Below, in pieces: positions 47,963-56,962 of a DNA stretch of 64,000 nt (position 1 is its first letter; each line of letters starts with the position of its first letter). Source of the stretch: Achromobacter pestifer. GTDB taxonomy: Bacteria > Pseudomonadota > Gammaproteobacteria > Burkholderiales > Burkholderiaceae_B. The position numbers and the translations under genes are program-made. Under the pieces are notes generated by a model. That model was not told where the DNA came from. It did not search any database and saw nothing but the letters and a program-made list of their open reading frames with translations. Location of the stretch: contig NZ_CADIJX010000004.1 of the NCBI RefSeq assembly GCF_902859625.1, positions 186,001 through 250,000 on the forward strand, in the 5' to 3' direction.

Positions 47963-48868
47963 TCAAAAACGCAGCTTGGGATCCAGCGCATCGCGCAGGC
48001 TGTCGCCCAGAAGATTGAATGCGAGCACGATGAAGAAGATGGACATCGTGGGAATGGTGGAGATGTGCGGGAAGATCTGGAGGAACTTGCGGCCGTCGGC
48101 AGCCATGCTGCCCAGCTCGGCGAAGGGAGGTTGCGGGCCCAAGCCCAGAAACGACAGCACCGAGCCCAGCAGGATCGTGTGGCCCAGTTGCAGCGTTGCG
48201 TAGATCATCAGCATCGACGAGCAGTTCGGCAACAGGTAGCGCGTGATCAGGTAGAAGTTGCCAAAGCCCATTGCATGGCCGGCTTCCATGTATTCCTGCT
48301 TCATCACCACCATCGCCGAGCCGCGCGCAATGCGCGCCATCCCGGGAATGGCCGACACGCCCAGAGCCAGCACCATCGACAAGGTTCCCGGGCCCAGCAG
48401 CGCGGACAGGCTCAGGCCAAATAGAATGGCCGGGAACGACAGCAGCACGTCCACGACGCGCATGATCACGCCTTCCAGCGGCCGGTAGTAGGCCGCCAGG
48501 ATGCCCAGGACGGCACCGATGCCCGAACCGCCGATCACTGCCAACACGCTCAGCATCAGAGTGGCGCGGATGCCGTAGATGATGCGCGACAGGATGTCGC
48601 GGCCCTGCACGTCCGTGCCCAACAGGTAGCGGATGCCATCCGACGACACCCAGCCCGGCACCTTGCGGGCAATGGACATATTGGTCGAGTACGGATCGTG
48701 CGGCGCCAGCCAGGGCGCGAACAGCGCCGTCAGCACGATGGCGATCACGGCCAGCAGCGACAGCAACAAGATGGGATCGCGGCGCAGCCGGTCGGCGATG
48801 CGCGCCAGCGGCGTGGCCATGGCCTGGGGAGGCAACGCGCCCATGGAGGAAGTCGAACCTGCGCTCAT
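47963..48868 (-). CDS. ABC transporter permease (DppC-like)
   Basis: The 301-residue inner-membrane permease has six predicted helices after a basic N-terminus. DppC markers are LLGTDVQGRDILSRIIYGIR, EYMEAGHAMGFGNFYLITRY (EAA loop) and a C-terminal AFNLLGDSLRDALDPKLRF. Its ATG overlaps the DppB stop by four bases (ATGA). It works with the fused ATPase at 43010-44770. Confidence 0.93.
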   Translation of the reverse strand: MSAGSTSSMGALPPQAMATPLARIADRLRRDPILLLSLLAVIAIVLTALFAPWLAPHDPYSTNMSIARKVPGWVSSDGIRYLLGTDVQGRDILSRIIYGIRATLMLSVLAVIGGSGIGAVLGILAAYYRPLEGVIMRVVDVLLSFPAILFGLSLSALLGPGTLSMVLALGVSAIPGMARIARGSAMVVMKQEYMEAGHAMGFGNFYLITRYLLPNCSSMLMIYATLQLGHTILLGSVLSFLGLGPQPPFAELGSMAADGRKFLQIFPHISTIPTMSIFFIVLAFNLLGDSLRDALDPKLRF

Positions 48869-49803
48869 GATTTGTGTCCTCGCGGATCCAGATAGCCGTA
48901 AAGCAGATCCACGATCAGGTTGATGATGATGAAGCCCAGCGCGGTGACCAGGATCGCGCCTTGAGCAAGCGGGAAGTCGCCCGCGAAGATTGCGCCCACT
49001 GCCATGCGGCCAACGCCCGGCCAGGAATAGATCTGTTCGGTCACCACCGCACCGCCCAGCAAGTTGCCCACTTGCAGACCCACCAGCGTCACGATCGGCA
49101 GCAAGGCATTGCGCAGTGCATGGCGCAGCACCACGCGGCGCTCGCCCGCCCCCTTGGCCCGCGCGGTACGCACGTAGTCGCCGCTAAGCGTTTCGATCAC
49201 GGCGGTGCGTGTGATGCGCGCCACCGGGCCGATCAGCACCGATCCCAGGGTCAACGCGGGCAGGGCGATGGAGGCCAGTCCGGCCAGCGTCCACAGCGGC
49301 CCGTTGCGGCCGATGTAGGGCAGGATGCCGGCACCGCCCACGTACTGCACCAGCAGCAAGCCGACCCAGAACACAGGCAATGACACGCCGACCACTGACA
49401 AGGTCATGACAAAGCGGTCGATCAGCTTGCCGCGGCGATATGCCGCCAACGTGCCCAGCAGGATCGCCAGAGGAATCGACCAGATCACGCTGGCCAGCAT
49501 CAATTCAACAGTCGCGCCGATCGTGCCGCCGATCTCGTCGATCACCGGCACATTGGAGATCATTGAACGGCCCAGATCCAAATGCGCCAGGCGCCACATG
49601 TAGCCGGTCAGCTGGACCAGCAACGGCTTGTCCAGGCCCAGTTCCTGACGGACTTGCGCCAGTTCCTCGGTGGTCGCGGTCGGGCCCGCGATCACCGCGG
49701 CGGGGTCGGCGGGCGCCACCTGTAGCAGCACGAAGCACACCACGATCACGCCCAGCAGGACCGGCAGAGAGATGTAGAGGCGGTTGAGCAATTGCCGGAT
49801 CAT
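48865..49803 (-). CDS. ABC transporter permease (DppB-like)
   Basis: The 312-residue permease starts MIRQLLNRLYISLPVLLGVI and has the EAA segment DYVRTARAKGAGERRVVLRH, then LRNALLPIVTLVGLQ. It is the first gene of the operon DppB-DppC-SBP-amidohydrolase-ATPase. The long frame to 49899 adds a non-hydrophobic leader and is unlikely; the ATG at 49803 has GGAG ten bases upstream. Confidence 0.92.
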   Translation of the reverse strand: MIRQLLNRLYISLPVLLGVIVVCFVLLQVAPADPAAVIAGPTATTEELAQVRQELGLDKPLLVQLTGYMWRLAHLDLGRSMISNVPVIDEIGGTIGATVELMLASVIWSIPLAILLGTLAAYRRGKLIDRFVMTLSVVGVSLPVFWVGLLLVQYVGGAGILPYIGRNGPLWTLAGLASIALPALTLGSVLIGPVARITRTAVIETLSGDYVRTARAKGAGERRVVLRHALRNALLPIVTLVGLQVGNLLGGAVVTEQIYSWPGVGRMAVGAIFAGDFPLAQGAILVTALGFIIINLIVDLLYGYLDPRGHKS

Positions 49804-50218
49804 GCCAAGCTGGCTCCAGTCGCGGGAGTCGGCCCGCCGGCGCGGCGACCCGGCACGGGCTGCCTTTGGACGGGGTGAACGGAACTCGGCATGAAGCAAC
49901 CTCTCTTGTTGGGCCCCGGAGGGCTTACGGTGGTCGAAGAATGCCAGTGCGCCCGAGCCGCGTGGACCCAGGGAAATCCACTATGCAGGCATTCGCCCAC
50001 CGCTTGGCCAGAACGGCGCAAGAGATTGATCCATAAGGGATTTACAGGATTTATTCCGCAACGGCCACGGGCACCCAATAACGGGGTGTTATGACGCCTG
50101 CGCAAAGATTGATAGACCCCGATGGTCGGCCTGCCATGCCTGCCGGACAGCTACCCGGCCACGCTGCTAGACTGCCTGCGGCCCTTTGATTGATTGACCC
50201 TCTTCAGGCAGCGATCCC
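49804..50218. promoter_or_regulatory. Divergent intergenic region of the second importer and the OCD-like gene
   Basis: These 415 bases hold no supported gene. An inverted repeat ATAAC (50078-50082), GGGGT, GTTAT (50088-50092) lies about 127 bases before the plus-strand start and is a possible operator. GGGCCC (49911-49916 region) is GC-rich. I could not identify a canonical -10/-35 pair for the minus-strand operon by eye. Confidence 0.4.
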
Positions 50219-51172
50219 ATGCGCTTTATCGACACTGAACAGACCCGGGACGCCCTGTCCTTCGACGCCGTCATTCCCGCCCTGCGTGACGCCTTCCGCG
50301 ATGGCGCCACGGTGCCCCCGCGGCACGTCCATGCCATCCAGTCGGGCACGGCCCACGGCACCACGCTGATCATGCCGGCCTGGAGCGACCGGGGTTACTT
50401 CGGGGTGAAGATCATCAACATCTTCCCTGACAACACCCACCTTGGCTTGCCGGGTCTGCACGCCACGTACAACCTGTACAGCGCCACGACCGGCGTGCCC
50501 ATCGCGCAAGTCGACGGCGACATCGTCACCGTTTACCGCACGGCGGGCGCCGCGGCGCTGGGCGCGGATTATCTGGCCCGCCAGGACGCCAGCACGCTGC
50601 TGATCGTGGGTTCCGGCCGCATCGCCGGGCTGGTGGCTCAGGCCATGCGCACCGTGCGGCCAATTCAGCGCGTGTGGGTGTGGAACGTGCGCACGGCGGG
50701 CGCCGAGGCGCTGGCCCAAAGCCTGCGCGACCAGGGTTTTGACGCCCAGGCCACCACCGATCTGGAAGCCGCCGCACGCCAGGCGGACATCATCAGCTGC
50801 GCCACCTTGTCCACCGTGCCGCTGATCCAGGGCGCATGGTTGCGCCCCGGCGTCCACCTGGACCTGATCGGCAGCTTCAAGCCCGAAATGCGCGAGACCG
50901 ACACCGCCTGCTTCGACGGCACGACGGTCTACGTCGACACCGACGAGGCGCCCACCAAGTCCGGCGACCTGCTGTCCGCCTTCGACGCCGGCGTGCTGAC
51001 GCGCGAGGCCATCCAGGGCGATCTGCATCAACTGACCACGGGGCAACGCCCGGGCCGGCGCAACGATCAGGAAATCACGGTGTTCAAGGCCGTGGGCAGC
51101 GCGCTGGAAGACCTGACGCTGGCCACGCTGGTGTACGAGTCGGTGGGCGGCGCGCAAGCCACTGCGGACTAG
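50219..51172 (+). CDS. Ornithine cyclodeaminase/mu-crystallin family protein (possible ketimine reductase)
   Basis: The 317-residue protein belongs to the short OCD/mu-crystallin family, with HGTTLIMPAW, GVKIINIFPDN, AGAAALGADYLARQDASTLL and the nucleotide-binding LLIVGSGRIAGLVAQAM. It is 33 residues shorter than the OCD at 36936-37988 and likely reduces a cyclic imine such as delta1-pyrroline-2-carboxylate rather than deaminating ornithine. It is divergent from the second peptide importer. Stop codon TAG lies within CTAG shared with the convergent gene. Confidence 0.88.
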   Translation: MRFIDTEQTRDALSFDAVIPALRDAFRDGATVPPRHVHAIQSGTAHGTTLIMPAWSDRGYFGVKIINIFPDNTHLGLPGLHATYNLYSATTGVPIAQVDGDIVTVYRTAGAAALGADYLARQDASTLLIVGSGRIAGLVAQAMRTVRPIQRVWVWNVRTAGAEALAQSLRDQGFDAQATTDLEAAARQADIISCATLSTVPLIQGAWLRPGVHLDLIGSFKPEMRETDTACFDGTTVYVDTDEAPTKSGDLLSAFDAGVLTREAIQGDLHQLTTGQRPGRRNDQEITVFKAVGSALEDLTLATLVYESVGGAQATAD

Positions 51173-51870
51173 GGTTGACGATCGCGGTCGGGATCGGAAC
51201 CGAACAGCGCGCCAGCCGCCGCGCCACCGCCAATCCCCATGGCGCCGCCGCCACCGGCGCCTCCGCCCTGGCCACCCTGGCCGCCCCCGCCTGATTTCGC
51301 GCCGCCGTCTGCCTTGCCGCGCGCCGTCGAGGATGGCCGGGCGGGGCCTTGCTTCGGAATCTGCAACTGTGCCGGCACGGGTTCCAGGTCCAGCACCTGG
51401 CGGATGAAGTCGCGCAGCGACACCACCAGTTCGGCGGTATGCACCGGACGCCCGGCCACCAGGTCGGCCGCCGCCTGGGCCGCCAGCCGCACCTGGTCTT
51501 CCGTGCCCAGCAGGATGATGTCGGACAGCGCGGCTTCCGCCGCGTCGCGCATCCGGCGCGCGCGCTCCCCATTGGGCCAATCGGGATCGGCGTCGTTGCC
51601 TGCGGCCGCCTCTTCGGCAGCCTGCCGCTTCACGTCGCGCAGGTGCCGGGGGTCGACGGCCAGATTGCCGGTGAATGACCCGCCCAGCGTCTTGTAGGCC
51701 GCGATCAAGGTGCGCAGCCGTTCATTGATCTGCCGGTTCTCGCGCGCGCGGCGCTGCTGAATCGTCTGCATGACCAGCAACCGGATGCCCACGCCGATCA
51801 GCGTGATCAGCGCCAGCCCAAGCAATGTCGACAGCAGGCCCTGCCAGGAACTGAAATCCAGATTACGCAT
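51169..51870 (-). CDS. Membrane-anchored Gly-rich protein of unknown function
   Basis: I do not recognise this 233-residue protein. One transmembrane segment (about 11-33) follows a short polar start. A charged helical region follows (IQQRRARENRQINERLRT...), with a conserved-looking core including SDIILLGTEDQVRLAAQAAADL. The C-terminal tail is low-complexity Gly/Ala-rich (GGGGQGGQGGGAGGGG is present). The ATG 51870 has GGAG nine bases upstream. It probably anchors in the inner membrane with the helical part in the cytoplasm. It may have a regulatory role; this is not supported further. Confidence 0.75.
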   Translation of the reverse strand: MRNLDFSSWQGLLSTLLGLALITLIGVGIRLLVMQTIQQRRARENRQINERLRTLIAAYKTLGGSFTGNLAVDPRHLRDVKRQAAEEAAAGNDADPDWPNGERARRMRDAAEAALSDIILLGTEDQVRLAAQAAADLVAGRPVHTAELVVSLRDFIRQVLDLEPVPAQLQIPKQGPARPSSTARGKADGGAKSGGGGQGGQGGGAGGGGAMGIGGGAAAGALFGSDPDRDRQP

Positions 51871-51892
51871 GCGATAAGGCTCCTGTCGCGCG

Positions 51893-52831
51893 TCAGCCGC
51901 CCGCCAATTCCGCCGGCAGATGTTCGCGCATGATCTCGATGAAACGACGTAGCCGCGCCGGCTGGAACCGAGACGGCGCAAACACCAGCGACACCGGCAA
52001 CGGATCCGCCCGCCACTGCGGCGCCAGATGCACCAGCCGGCCGGCGGCCAGATCCTCTTGCATGGCCCAGGCCGACCCCAACGCCACGCCCAAACCCAGC
52101 ACGGCGGCCTTGCGCAGCGCGTGCAAGCCGTCGGTGGACAGGCGCGGCTGGATGCCGAACCGCTCGGACTCACCCGACCCACAATGCGTCAGGCTGACTT
52201 CGGTGCGGTAGAAGGTGCGCAGCGCCAGCCAGGGCAAGCGTGCCAGCTCGGCAGGCTGTTGCGGTACCGGTGCTCCCTGCAACAAGGCGGGCGACGCGAT
52301 GACGATACGCGGCACTTCGCCCAGCTTCACGGCGATCACCGACGGGTCCGTCACCGCCCCCACGCGAATCGCGCAGTCCACGTTCTCGGCGATCAGGTCT
52401 GGCATGCGGTCATGCAGCAGCCACTCCACGCGCATGTTCGGATACTGCTGAAGGTACTTGGCCAGCGGTTCGACGAACTGGTCCTGCCCGAACGCATGGG
52501 GGGCCACCACGCGCAAGGTGCCGATCGGTTCATCACCCGCGCCGCGAACTTCGCTTTCAAACGATTGCCAGGTGGCGATCAGCTCTTTGGCGCGTTCGTA
52601 GCAGCGCTGCCCATCTTCCGTCAGCCGGATCGCGTGCGTGGAACGTTGCAGCAGCCGCACCCCCATCGTGCGTTCCAGCAATTGCAGGCGCCGGCTGACG
52701 GTGGGCTGCGTGCCCCCCATCTGCGCGGCGGCGGCCGACAAGCTGCCGGCTTCGACGATGCGTACAAAGGTTTCGATCAGCAGCAGGCGGTCGGTGCCTG
52801 CGGCGGCGGCGTTCAGGGCAGGGGTGCTCAT
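51893..52831 (-). CDS. LysR-family regulator of the adjacent MFS gene
   Basis: The 312-residue protein has the LysR helix-turn-helix (LIETFVRIVEAGSLSAAAAQ, TQPTVSRRLQLLERTMG) and an effector domain with VRVGAVTDPSVIAVKL-like binding-protein features. It is divergent from an MFS transporter gene with 97 bases between starts. An imperfect palindrome ATC-N8-GAT is present there. The gene starts at ATG 52831; the longer frame to 52987 has no conserved N-terminal features. It belongs to the CbbR/DsdC-like group common in efflux control. Confidence 0.9.
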   Translation of the reverse strand: MSTPALNAAAAGTDRLLLIETFVRIVEAGSLSAAAAQMGGTQPTVSRRLQLLERTMGVRLLQRSTHAIRLTEDGQRCYERAKELIATWQSFESEVRGAGDEPIGTLRVVAPHAFGQDQFVEPLAKYLQQYPNMRVEWLLHDRMPDLIAENVDCAIRVGAVTDPSVIAVKLGEVPRIVIASPALLQGAPVPQQPAELARLPWLALRTFYRTEVSLTHCGSGESERFGIQPRLSTDGLHALRKAAVLGLGVALGSAWAMQEDLAAGRLVHLAPQWRADPLPVSLVFAPSRFQPARLRRFIEIMREHLPAELAGG

Positions 52832-52837
52832 ACGTCT

Positions 52838-52851
52838 ATCGTATAACGGAT
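52838..52851. promoter_or_regulatory. Possible LysR site in the LysR/MFS divergent region
   Basis: ATCGTATAACGGAT is an imperfect dyad with ATC...GAT ends, placed seven bases from the LysR start codon and 77 bases from the MFS start. The spacing suits a divergently acting LysR protein that represses itself; resemblance is modest. Confidence 0.4.
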
Positions 52852-52928
52852 GTACCGCGGGATCGGCTACCAAAACCCCCGGGCGGCGCCCAGAATCTGC
52901 CCCGTACCTGATCCACCGGATAACCCAC

Positions 52929-54146
52929 ATGTCTTCCCATTCTTCCCCCGCCGTGCTGTCGCGCGGCCTGGTCTTCCTGCTTGCCATCGGCGCCGGCTTG
53001 TCGGTTGCGTCCCTGTATTACAGCCAACCGATGCTGGGCGTGCTGGGCGCGGAGATTCGCGCCAGCGCCGAAGCGTTGGGCTGGATTCCCACCCTGACGC
53101 AACTGGGCTATGCCTTCGGCATCCTGATGCTGGCGCCGCTGGGCGACCGCCACGACAGAAAGCACATCATCCTGATCAAGGCCGCGGTGCTAAGCCTGGC
53201 GCTGCTTGCCGCCGCCGTGTCGCCCTCCATCGGCATGCTGCTGGCGGCCAGCTTCGTGGTCGGCCTGTCGGCCACGCTGGCGCAGGACATCGTGCCCGCC
53301 GCGGCCCACCTGGCGCCTCCCGCGCAACGCGGCAAGACCGTCGGCACCGTCATGACCGGCCTGTTGCTGGGCATTCTGCTGTCGCGCGTGGTCAGCGGTT
53401 TCGTGGCGGAACAGTTCGGCTGGCGCGTCATGTTTGTCGCCGCCGCCGTCACCATCGTGGCATTGGGCGTGGCGCTGTGGCGAGGCCTGCCGCGCTTTGT
53501 GCCGACAACACAGCTGGCCTACCGCGAACTGTTGGGTTCCTTGCTGACCTTGTGGCGCCAACATCCGGGATTGCGCCGTGCCGCCACCGCGCAAGGCCTG
53601 TTGTCGCTGGGGTTCAGCGCGTTCTGGTCGACGCTGGCGGTGATGTTGCACGGTGCGCCGTTCCATCTGGGCGCAGGCGCTGCGGGCGCGTTCGGCTTGG
53701 CCGGCGCGGCCGGCGCGCTGGCCGCGCCGCTGGCGGGCCGCGTGGCCGATACCCGTGGACCGCATGCGGTCGCCAGCCTGGGCGCGGCGTTGACGATGGT
53801 GTCGTTCGCCGCCATGTTCTTCCTGCCCCTGCTGTCGCCGCACGCCGCACTGTGGCTGATCGCAGGCAGCGCCATCGGTTTTGACCTGGGCATCCAGACC
53901 TCGCTGATCGCGCATCAGAGCATCGTCTACGGCATCGACCCCGCCGCCCGCAGCCGACTGAACGCCATCCTGATGACGGGCGTGTTCATCGGCATGGCGG
54001 CCGGTGGCGCGCTGGGCAGCCTGGCACTGGCGCATTGGGGCTGGGCTGGCGTCACGCTGGTGGCGACCGTCGCGGCGGCGGCAGCGCTAGGCCTGCGGGC
54101 ATGGCCCGGTTTGCTTGGACGCGCCGTGCTTACTCGGGCGTGTTGA
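52929..54146 (+). CDS. MFS transporter (drug-efflux-like)
   Basis: The 405-residue major facilitator has twelve predicted helices. The loop 2-3 signature is GDRHDRKHIILIKAA, the cytoplasmic motif of MFS carriers. A mid-loop includes RGLPRFVPTTQLAYR, followed by a second six-helix half. It resembles the CynX/YnfM-like or drug:H+ antiporter group. It is regulated by the divergent LysR. The start at 52929 is the first ATG giving the hydrophobic helix 1. Its 3' end overlaps a convergent gene by 17 bases. Confidence 0.9.
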   Translation: MSSHSSPAVLSRGLVFLLAIGAGLSVASLYYSQPMLGVLGAEIRASAEALGWIPTLTQLGYAFGILMLAPLGDRHDRKHIILIKAAVLSLALLAAAVSPSIGMLLAASFVVGLSATLAQDIVPAAAHLAPPAQRGKTVGTVMTGLLLGILLSRVVSGFVAEQFGWRVMFVAAAVTIVALGVALWRGLPRFVPTTQLAYRELLGSLLTLWRQHPGLRRAATAQGLLSLGFSAFWSTLAVMLHGAPFHLGAGAAGAFGLAGAAGALAAPLAGRVADTRGPHAVASLGAALTMVSFAAMFFLPLLSPHAALWLIAGSAIGFDLGIQTSLIAHQSIVYGIDPAARSRLNAILMTGVFIGMAAGGALGSLALAHWGWAGVTLVATVAAAAALGLRAWPGLLGRAVLTRAC

Positions 54147-55023
54147 TCTGATCCGACGTGATGATCTCGGCCACGAGCACGTGGCCGGGACCGTCCAGGT
54201 AATACTCTTCCTTGGCCGGATCACGCAGTTTCATGTAGGCGTCTTCGCCGATCTGCATGGTGTGTCCGGCGGCCAGCTCGGCGCCGCTCTCGCGCATGTA
54301 TCCCATGATGTTGTTGAACATGTTCGAGTAGGTCTCGCCTTCGTGGTGGCCGTTGGCCAAGGCCGCGAAGTCGGGCAGGCCGAACACATCGCCGCCATAC
54401 GTGCGCATCCACACGCCTTCCACCCCTTCCACTTCATACTTCACGAAGCCGCAATACAGCATGTTCAACGGCAGCGTGCGCAGCAGGTCCAGGCTTTCGT
54501 CGCCCAGCGACTCGGCATCAAACACGCCGGCCGGCAAGGATGCGTGCGCGTGCTCATTCAGCACGGCCATCGCCCCAAACCCCGTCAACGCGCCCGCCAC
54601 GGCGGCCAGCGCCACATATTGCTCAAGCGGGTCTTCCTCAAAGCCTGCGTAGTACAGGATGAGGTGGCTGGCGTGGCCGCGGATCTCGTCTTTCAACGTG
54701 GCCGGGTAATGCGCCGGCGCCACGCAGGCTTCCAGCGCGTCCTTGGGATAGGGCGCGTCAAACCCCACCAACCGCACCACATGCTTGTCCCATCCCACCA
54801 GGCCCAGGAATTCCGGCATGTCGGGCGCGATCTCGGCGCGCGCCTGGCTCATGGACGGATGGTAGGCACGCAACGCCGCCGTCAGCGTGTCGTCGGTGAT
54901 GGCCAGCGGCGCGGCGAACAGCACCTGCAAGCTCAGCGGATTCTCAATGGCGGGGTTGGCCGCCAGCGCGCGCGCGTCAGCGGATTCTTCCTTGCGACCA
55001 AAGAAACGGGAGAAGATGCTCAT
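54130..55023 (-). CDS. DUF4261 domain protein
   Basis: A 297-residue protein with an N-terminal FSRFFGRKEESADARALAAN segment and a C-terminal region that resembles DUF4261 (MNIGEDAYMKL-like motif around QIGEDAYMKLRDPA). Function is unknown. Start ATG 55023 has AGG upstream; the longer frame runs into the LysR region. It overlaps the MFS gene end by 17 bases in the convergent direction, which may couple their transcripts. It appears cytoplasmic with no signal peptide or membrane helix. Confidence 0.8.
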   Translation of the reverse strand: MSIFSRFFGRKEESADARALAANPAIENPLSLQVLFAAPLAITDDTLTAALRAYHPSMSQARAEIAPDMPEFLGLVGWDKHVVRLVGFDAPYPKDALEACVAPAHYPATLKDEIRGHASHLILYYAGFEEDPLEQYVALAAVAGALTGFGAMAVLNEHAHASLPAGVFDAESLGDESLDLLRTLPLNMLYCGFVKYEVEGVEGVWMRTYGGDVFGLPDFAALANGHHEGETYSNMFNNIMGYMRESGAELAAGHTMQIGEDAYMKLRDPAKEEYYLDGPGHVLVAEIITSDQINTPE

Positions 55024-55108
55024 GATTCGGAGACCTGGAAAATAAACGGGGGCAGTATAAGGTTGGCCCCATGCCGCGCAACGCCGCTGTCGCCAATCGA
55101 CACATCTC

Positions 55109-56023
55109 TCACCGTGCGGCAGGCTCCAGGAAACCGTCTTTGCCGATCGTCTCGACCACGTAGTCAATGAAGGATTTGATGCGCGACGAGATCGCGGTGT
55201 TGCGGTAGTACACCGCGTTGATTGGCTGCCTGACGTCCTGCGTCTGCTTGACCAGCACCTGCTGCAACGTCCCCGCGTCGCGGTCGCCGCGCGTCATGAA
55301 ATCCGACAGGCAAACGATGCCGCCATCGTTCAGCGCCAATTGCCGCAACGTTTCGCCGCTGAACGCGCGTACGCCCGGCTTGACGTGCAGCGGCTGGCCA
55401 TCGCCATCCAGCAGTGGCCATGCATTCAACGATTCCAGCTGCGAAAAACCCAGCAGCGTGTGCGAGGCCAGATCCGTCACGCGCTTGGGCGTTCCGTGCG
55501 CGGCCAGATAGCCCGGGCTGGCCAGCACGCGCACGCGGCTCGCGCCCAGCGGCACCGCATGCAGCGACGAATCCTTCAGCCGGCCGATGCGGATGGCCAG
55601 GTCGGTGCGGCGTTCCAGCAGATCGATATTGCCTTCGTTGCTGTTGAGCTCCAGCTCCACTTGCGGATAGCGCTTGCGATAACCGGGCACCAGCGGCGCG
55701 ATCACATGCAGCATGAAGGGCGACGCCGCGTCCACGCGCAACAACCCGGCGGGCTGATTGCGGCGCACGTTCATCAGTTCCTCGGTTTCTTCCACTGATG
55801 CCACGATCCGCCGCACCTGCTCCAGATAGGTCTTGCCCTCTTCGGTCAGTTCCAGCCGGCGCGTGGTGCGCCGCATCAGCGTGGTCTGCAACTTCTCTTC
55901 CAGCCGGCTCATCGTGCGGCTGGTCGCGGAAATGGTCTGTCCCAGCACGTCGGCGGCAGCAGTGATGGAGCCGCTGTCGACCACGGCGATAAAGACCTGC
56001 ATTTCGTCGAGTGTGGTTTTCAT
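55109..56023 (-). CDS. LysR-family regulator (YafC-like)
   Basis: The 304-residue LysR protein has MKTTLDEMQVFIAVVDSGSI and ISATSRTMSRLEEKLQ as the helix-turn-helix region, with a typical effector domain. It is divergent from dkgB, the same gene pairing as yafC-dkgB in E. coli. A TATCA-N12-TGATA dyad lies just upstream of its start and may be its binding site. It probably controls dkgB and perhaps the LLM gene. Confidence 0.92.
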   Translation of the reverse strand: MKTTLDEMQVFIAVVDSGSITAAADVLGQTISATSRTMSRLEEKLQTTLMRRTTRRLELTEEGKTYLEQVRRIVASVEETEELMNVRRNQPAGLLRVDAASPFMLHVIAPLVPGYRKRYPQVELELNSNEGNIDLLERRTDLAIRIGRLKDSSLHAVPLGASRVRVLASPGYLAAHGTPKRVTDLASHTLLGFSQLESLNAWPLLDGDGQPLHVKPGVRAFSGETLRQLALNDGGIVCLSDFMTRGDRDAGTLQQVLVKQTQDVRQPINAVYYRNTAISSRIKSFIDYVVETIGKDGFLEPAAR

Positions 56024-56034
56024 AGTTGACGTTA

Positions 56035-56056
56035 TATCAAAAGTCTTTCGCTGATA
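56035..56056. promoter_or_regulatory. TATCA-N12-TGATA dyad upstream of LysR/dkgB
   Basis: TATCA (56035-56039) and TGATA (56052-56056) form an inverted pair 12 bases after the LysR start codon in the divergent intergenic region. The half-site spacing suits a LysR-type dimer. Binding is not shown. Confidence 0.45.
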
Positions 56057-56146
56057 CAGGGCTTTTTCCGCAAGTATCGCGCGGGCACACTAGCTGCATT
56101 CCCGGGCAACATCGCCTGGCACCGCACATCCACCATGGAGTTTTAC

Positions 56147-56950
56147 ATGAGCATTCCCGCATTTGGCGTCGGCACGTTCCGTCTGCAAGGCCAGGTCGTC
56201 ATTGATTCGGTGCGCAACGCGCTGGACGTCGGCTACCGTGCCGTCGACACCGCGCAGATCTACGAGAACGAAGCCGAGGTCGGCCAAGCCATCGCTGAAT
56301 CGGGCGTGGCCCGCGAAGACCTGTTCATCACCACCAAGATCTGGGTGCCGAACTATGCCCAGGGCAAGCTCATCCCCAGCCTGCAAGACAGCCTGGCCAA
56401 GCTGCGCACCGACTATGTGGACCTGACGCTGATCCATTGGCCGGCGCCGGGCAATGGCGTGACCGTCGCGGAATTCATGACCGCGCTGGCTGAAGCCCAG
56501 TCGCAAGGGCTGACCCGCCAGATCGGCATTTCCAACTTCCCCATCGCGGAAACCCGCGCGGCCATCGCTGCCATTGGCCGCGAAGCGATCGCCACCAATC
56601 AGATCGAACTCAGCCCGTATCTTCAGAACGCCGCGCTGACCGCCTTCCTGAAAGAACAGGGCATTCACGTCACGTCCTACATGACGCTGGCCTACGGCAA
56701 GGTGCTGAAGGATCCCGTGATCAACCAGATTGCCGAACGCCATGACGCCACGCCCGCACAGGTTGCGCTGGCCTGGGCGCTGCAACTGGGCTACTCCGTG
56801 ATCCCGTCATCCACCAAGCGCGAGAACCTGGCCAGCAACCTGCTCGCGCAGCAACTGCGCCTGACGGCAGACGACATGGCCGCCATTGCCGCGCTGGAAC
56901 GCAATGGCCGCGAAGTCAGCCCCGAAGGCCTGGCCGCCGCCTGGGACTAA
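56147..56950 (+). CDS. dkgB: 2,5-diketo-D-gluconate reductase B-type aldo/keto reductase
   Basis: This 267-residue NADPH-dependent aldo/keto reductase is close to E. coli DkgB (same length). The catalytic tetrad is Asp34, Tyr39 (DTAQIYENE), Lys64 (ITTKIWV) and His97 (LIHWP). [10 protein letters not shown] and [12 protein letters not shown] fit the cofactor region. It reduces diketogluconate or methylglyoxal-type carbonyls. ATG 56147 has GGAG six bases upstream; the 56135 start would add four residues. It is followed 12 bases later by a luciferase-like gene. Confidence 0.93.
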   Translation: MSIPAFGVGTFRLQGQVVIDSVRNALDVGYRAVDTAQIYENEAEVGQAIAESGVAREDLFITTKIWVPNYAQGKLIPSLQDSLAKLRTDYVDLTLIHWPAPGNGVTVAEFMTALAEAQSQGLTRQIGISNFPIAETRAAIAAIGREAIATNQIELSPYLQNAALTAFLKEQGIHVTSYMTLAYGKVLKDPVINQIAERHDATPAQVALAWALQLGYSVIPSSTKRENLASNLLAQQLRLTADDMAAIAALERNGREVSPEGLAAAWD

Positions 56951-56962
56951 GAGACCATCGCC

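Noticed and set aside
44451..48018. Long plus-strand frames (up to 631 residues) over the importer and amidohydrolase
   Set aside because: They are shadows of the minus-strand genes with well-supported motifs and ribosome sites.
49800..50105. 101-residue minus-strand frame upstream of the DppB-like gene
   Set aside because: It lacks a start site and resembles neither a leader peptide nor a known small protein.
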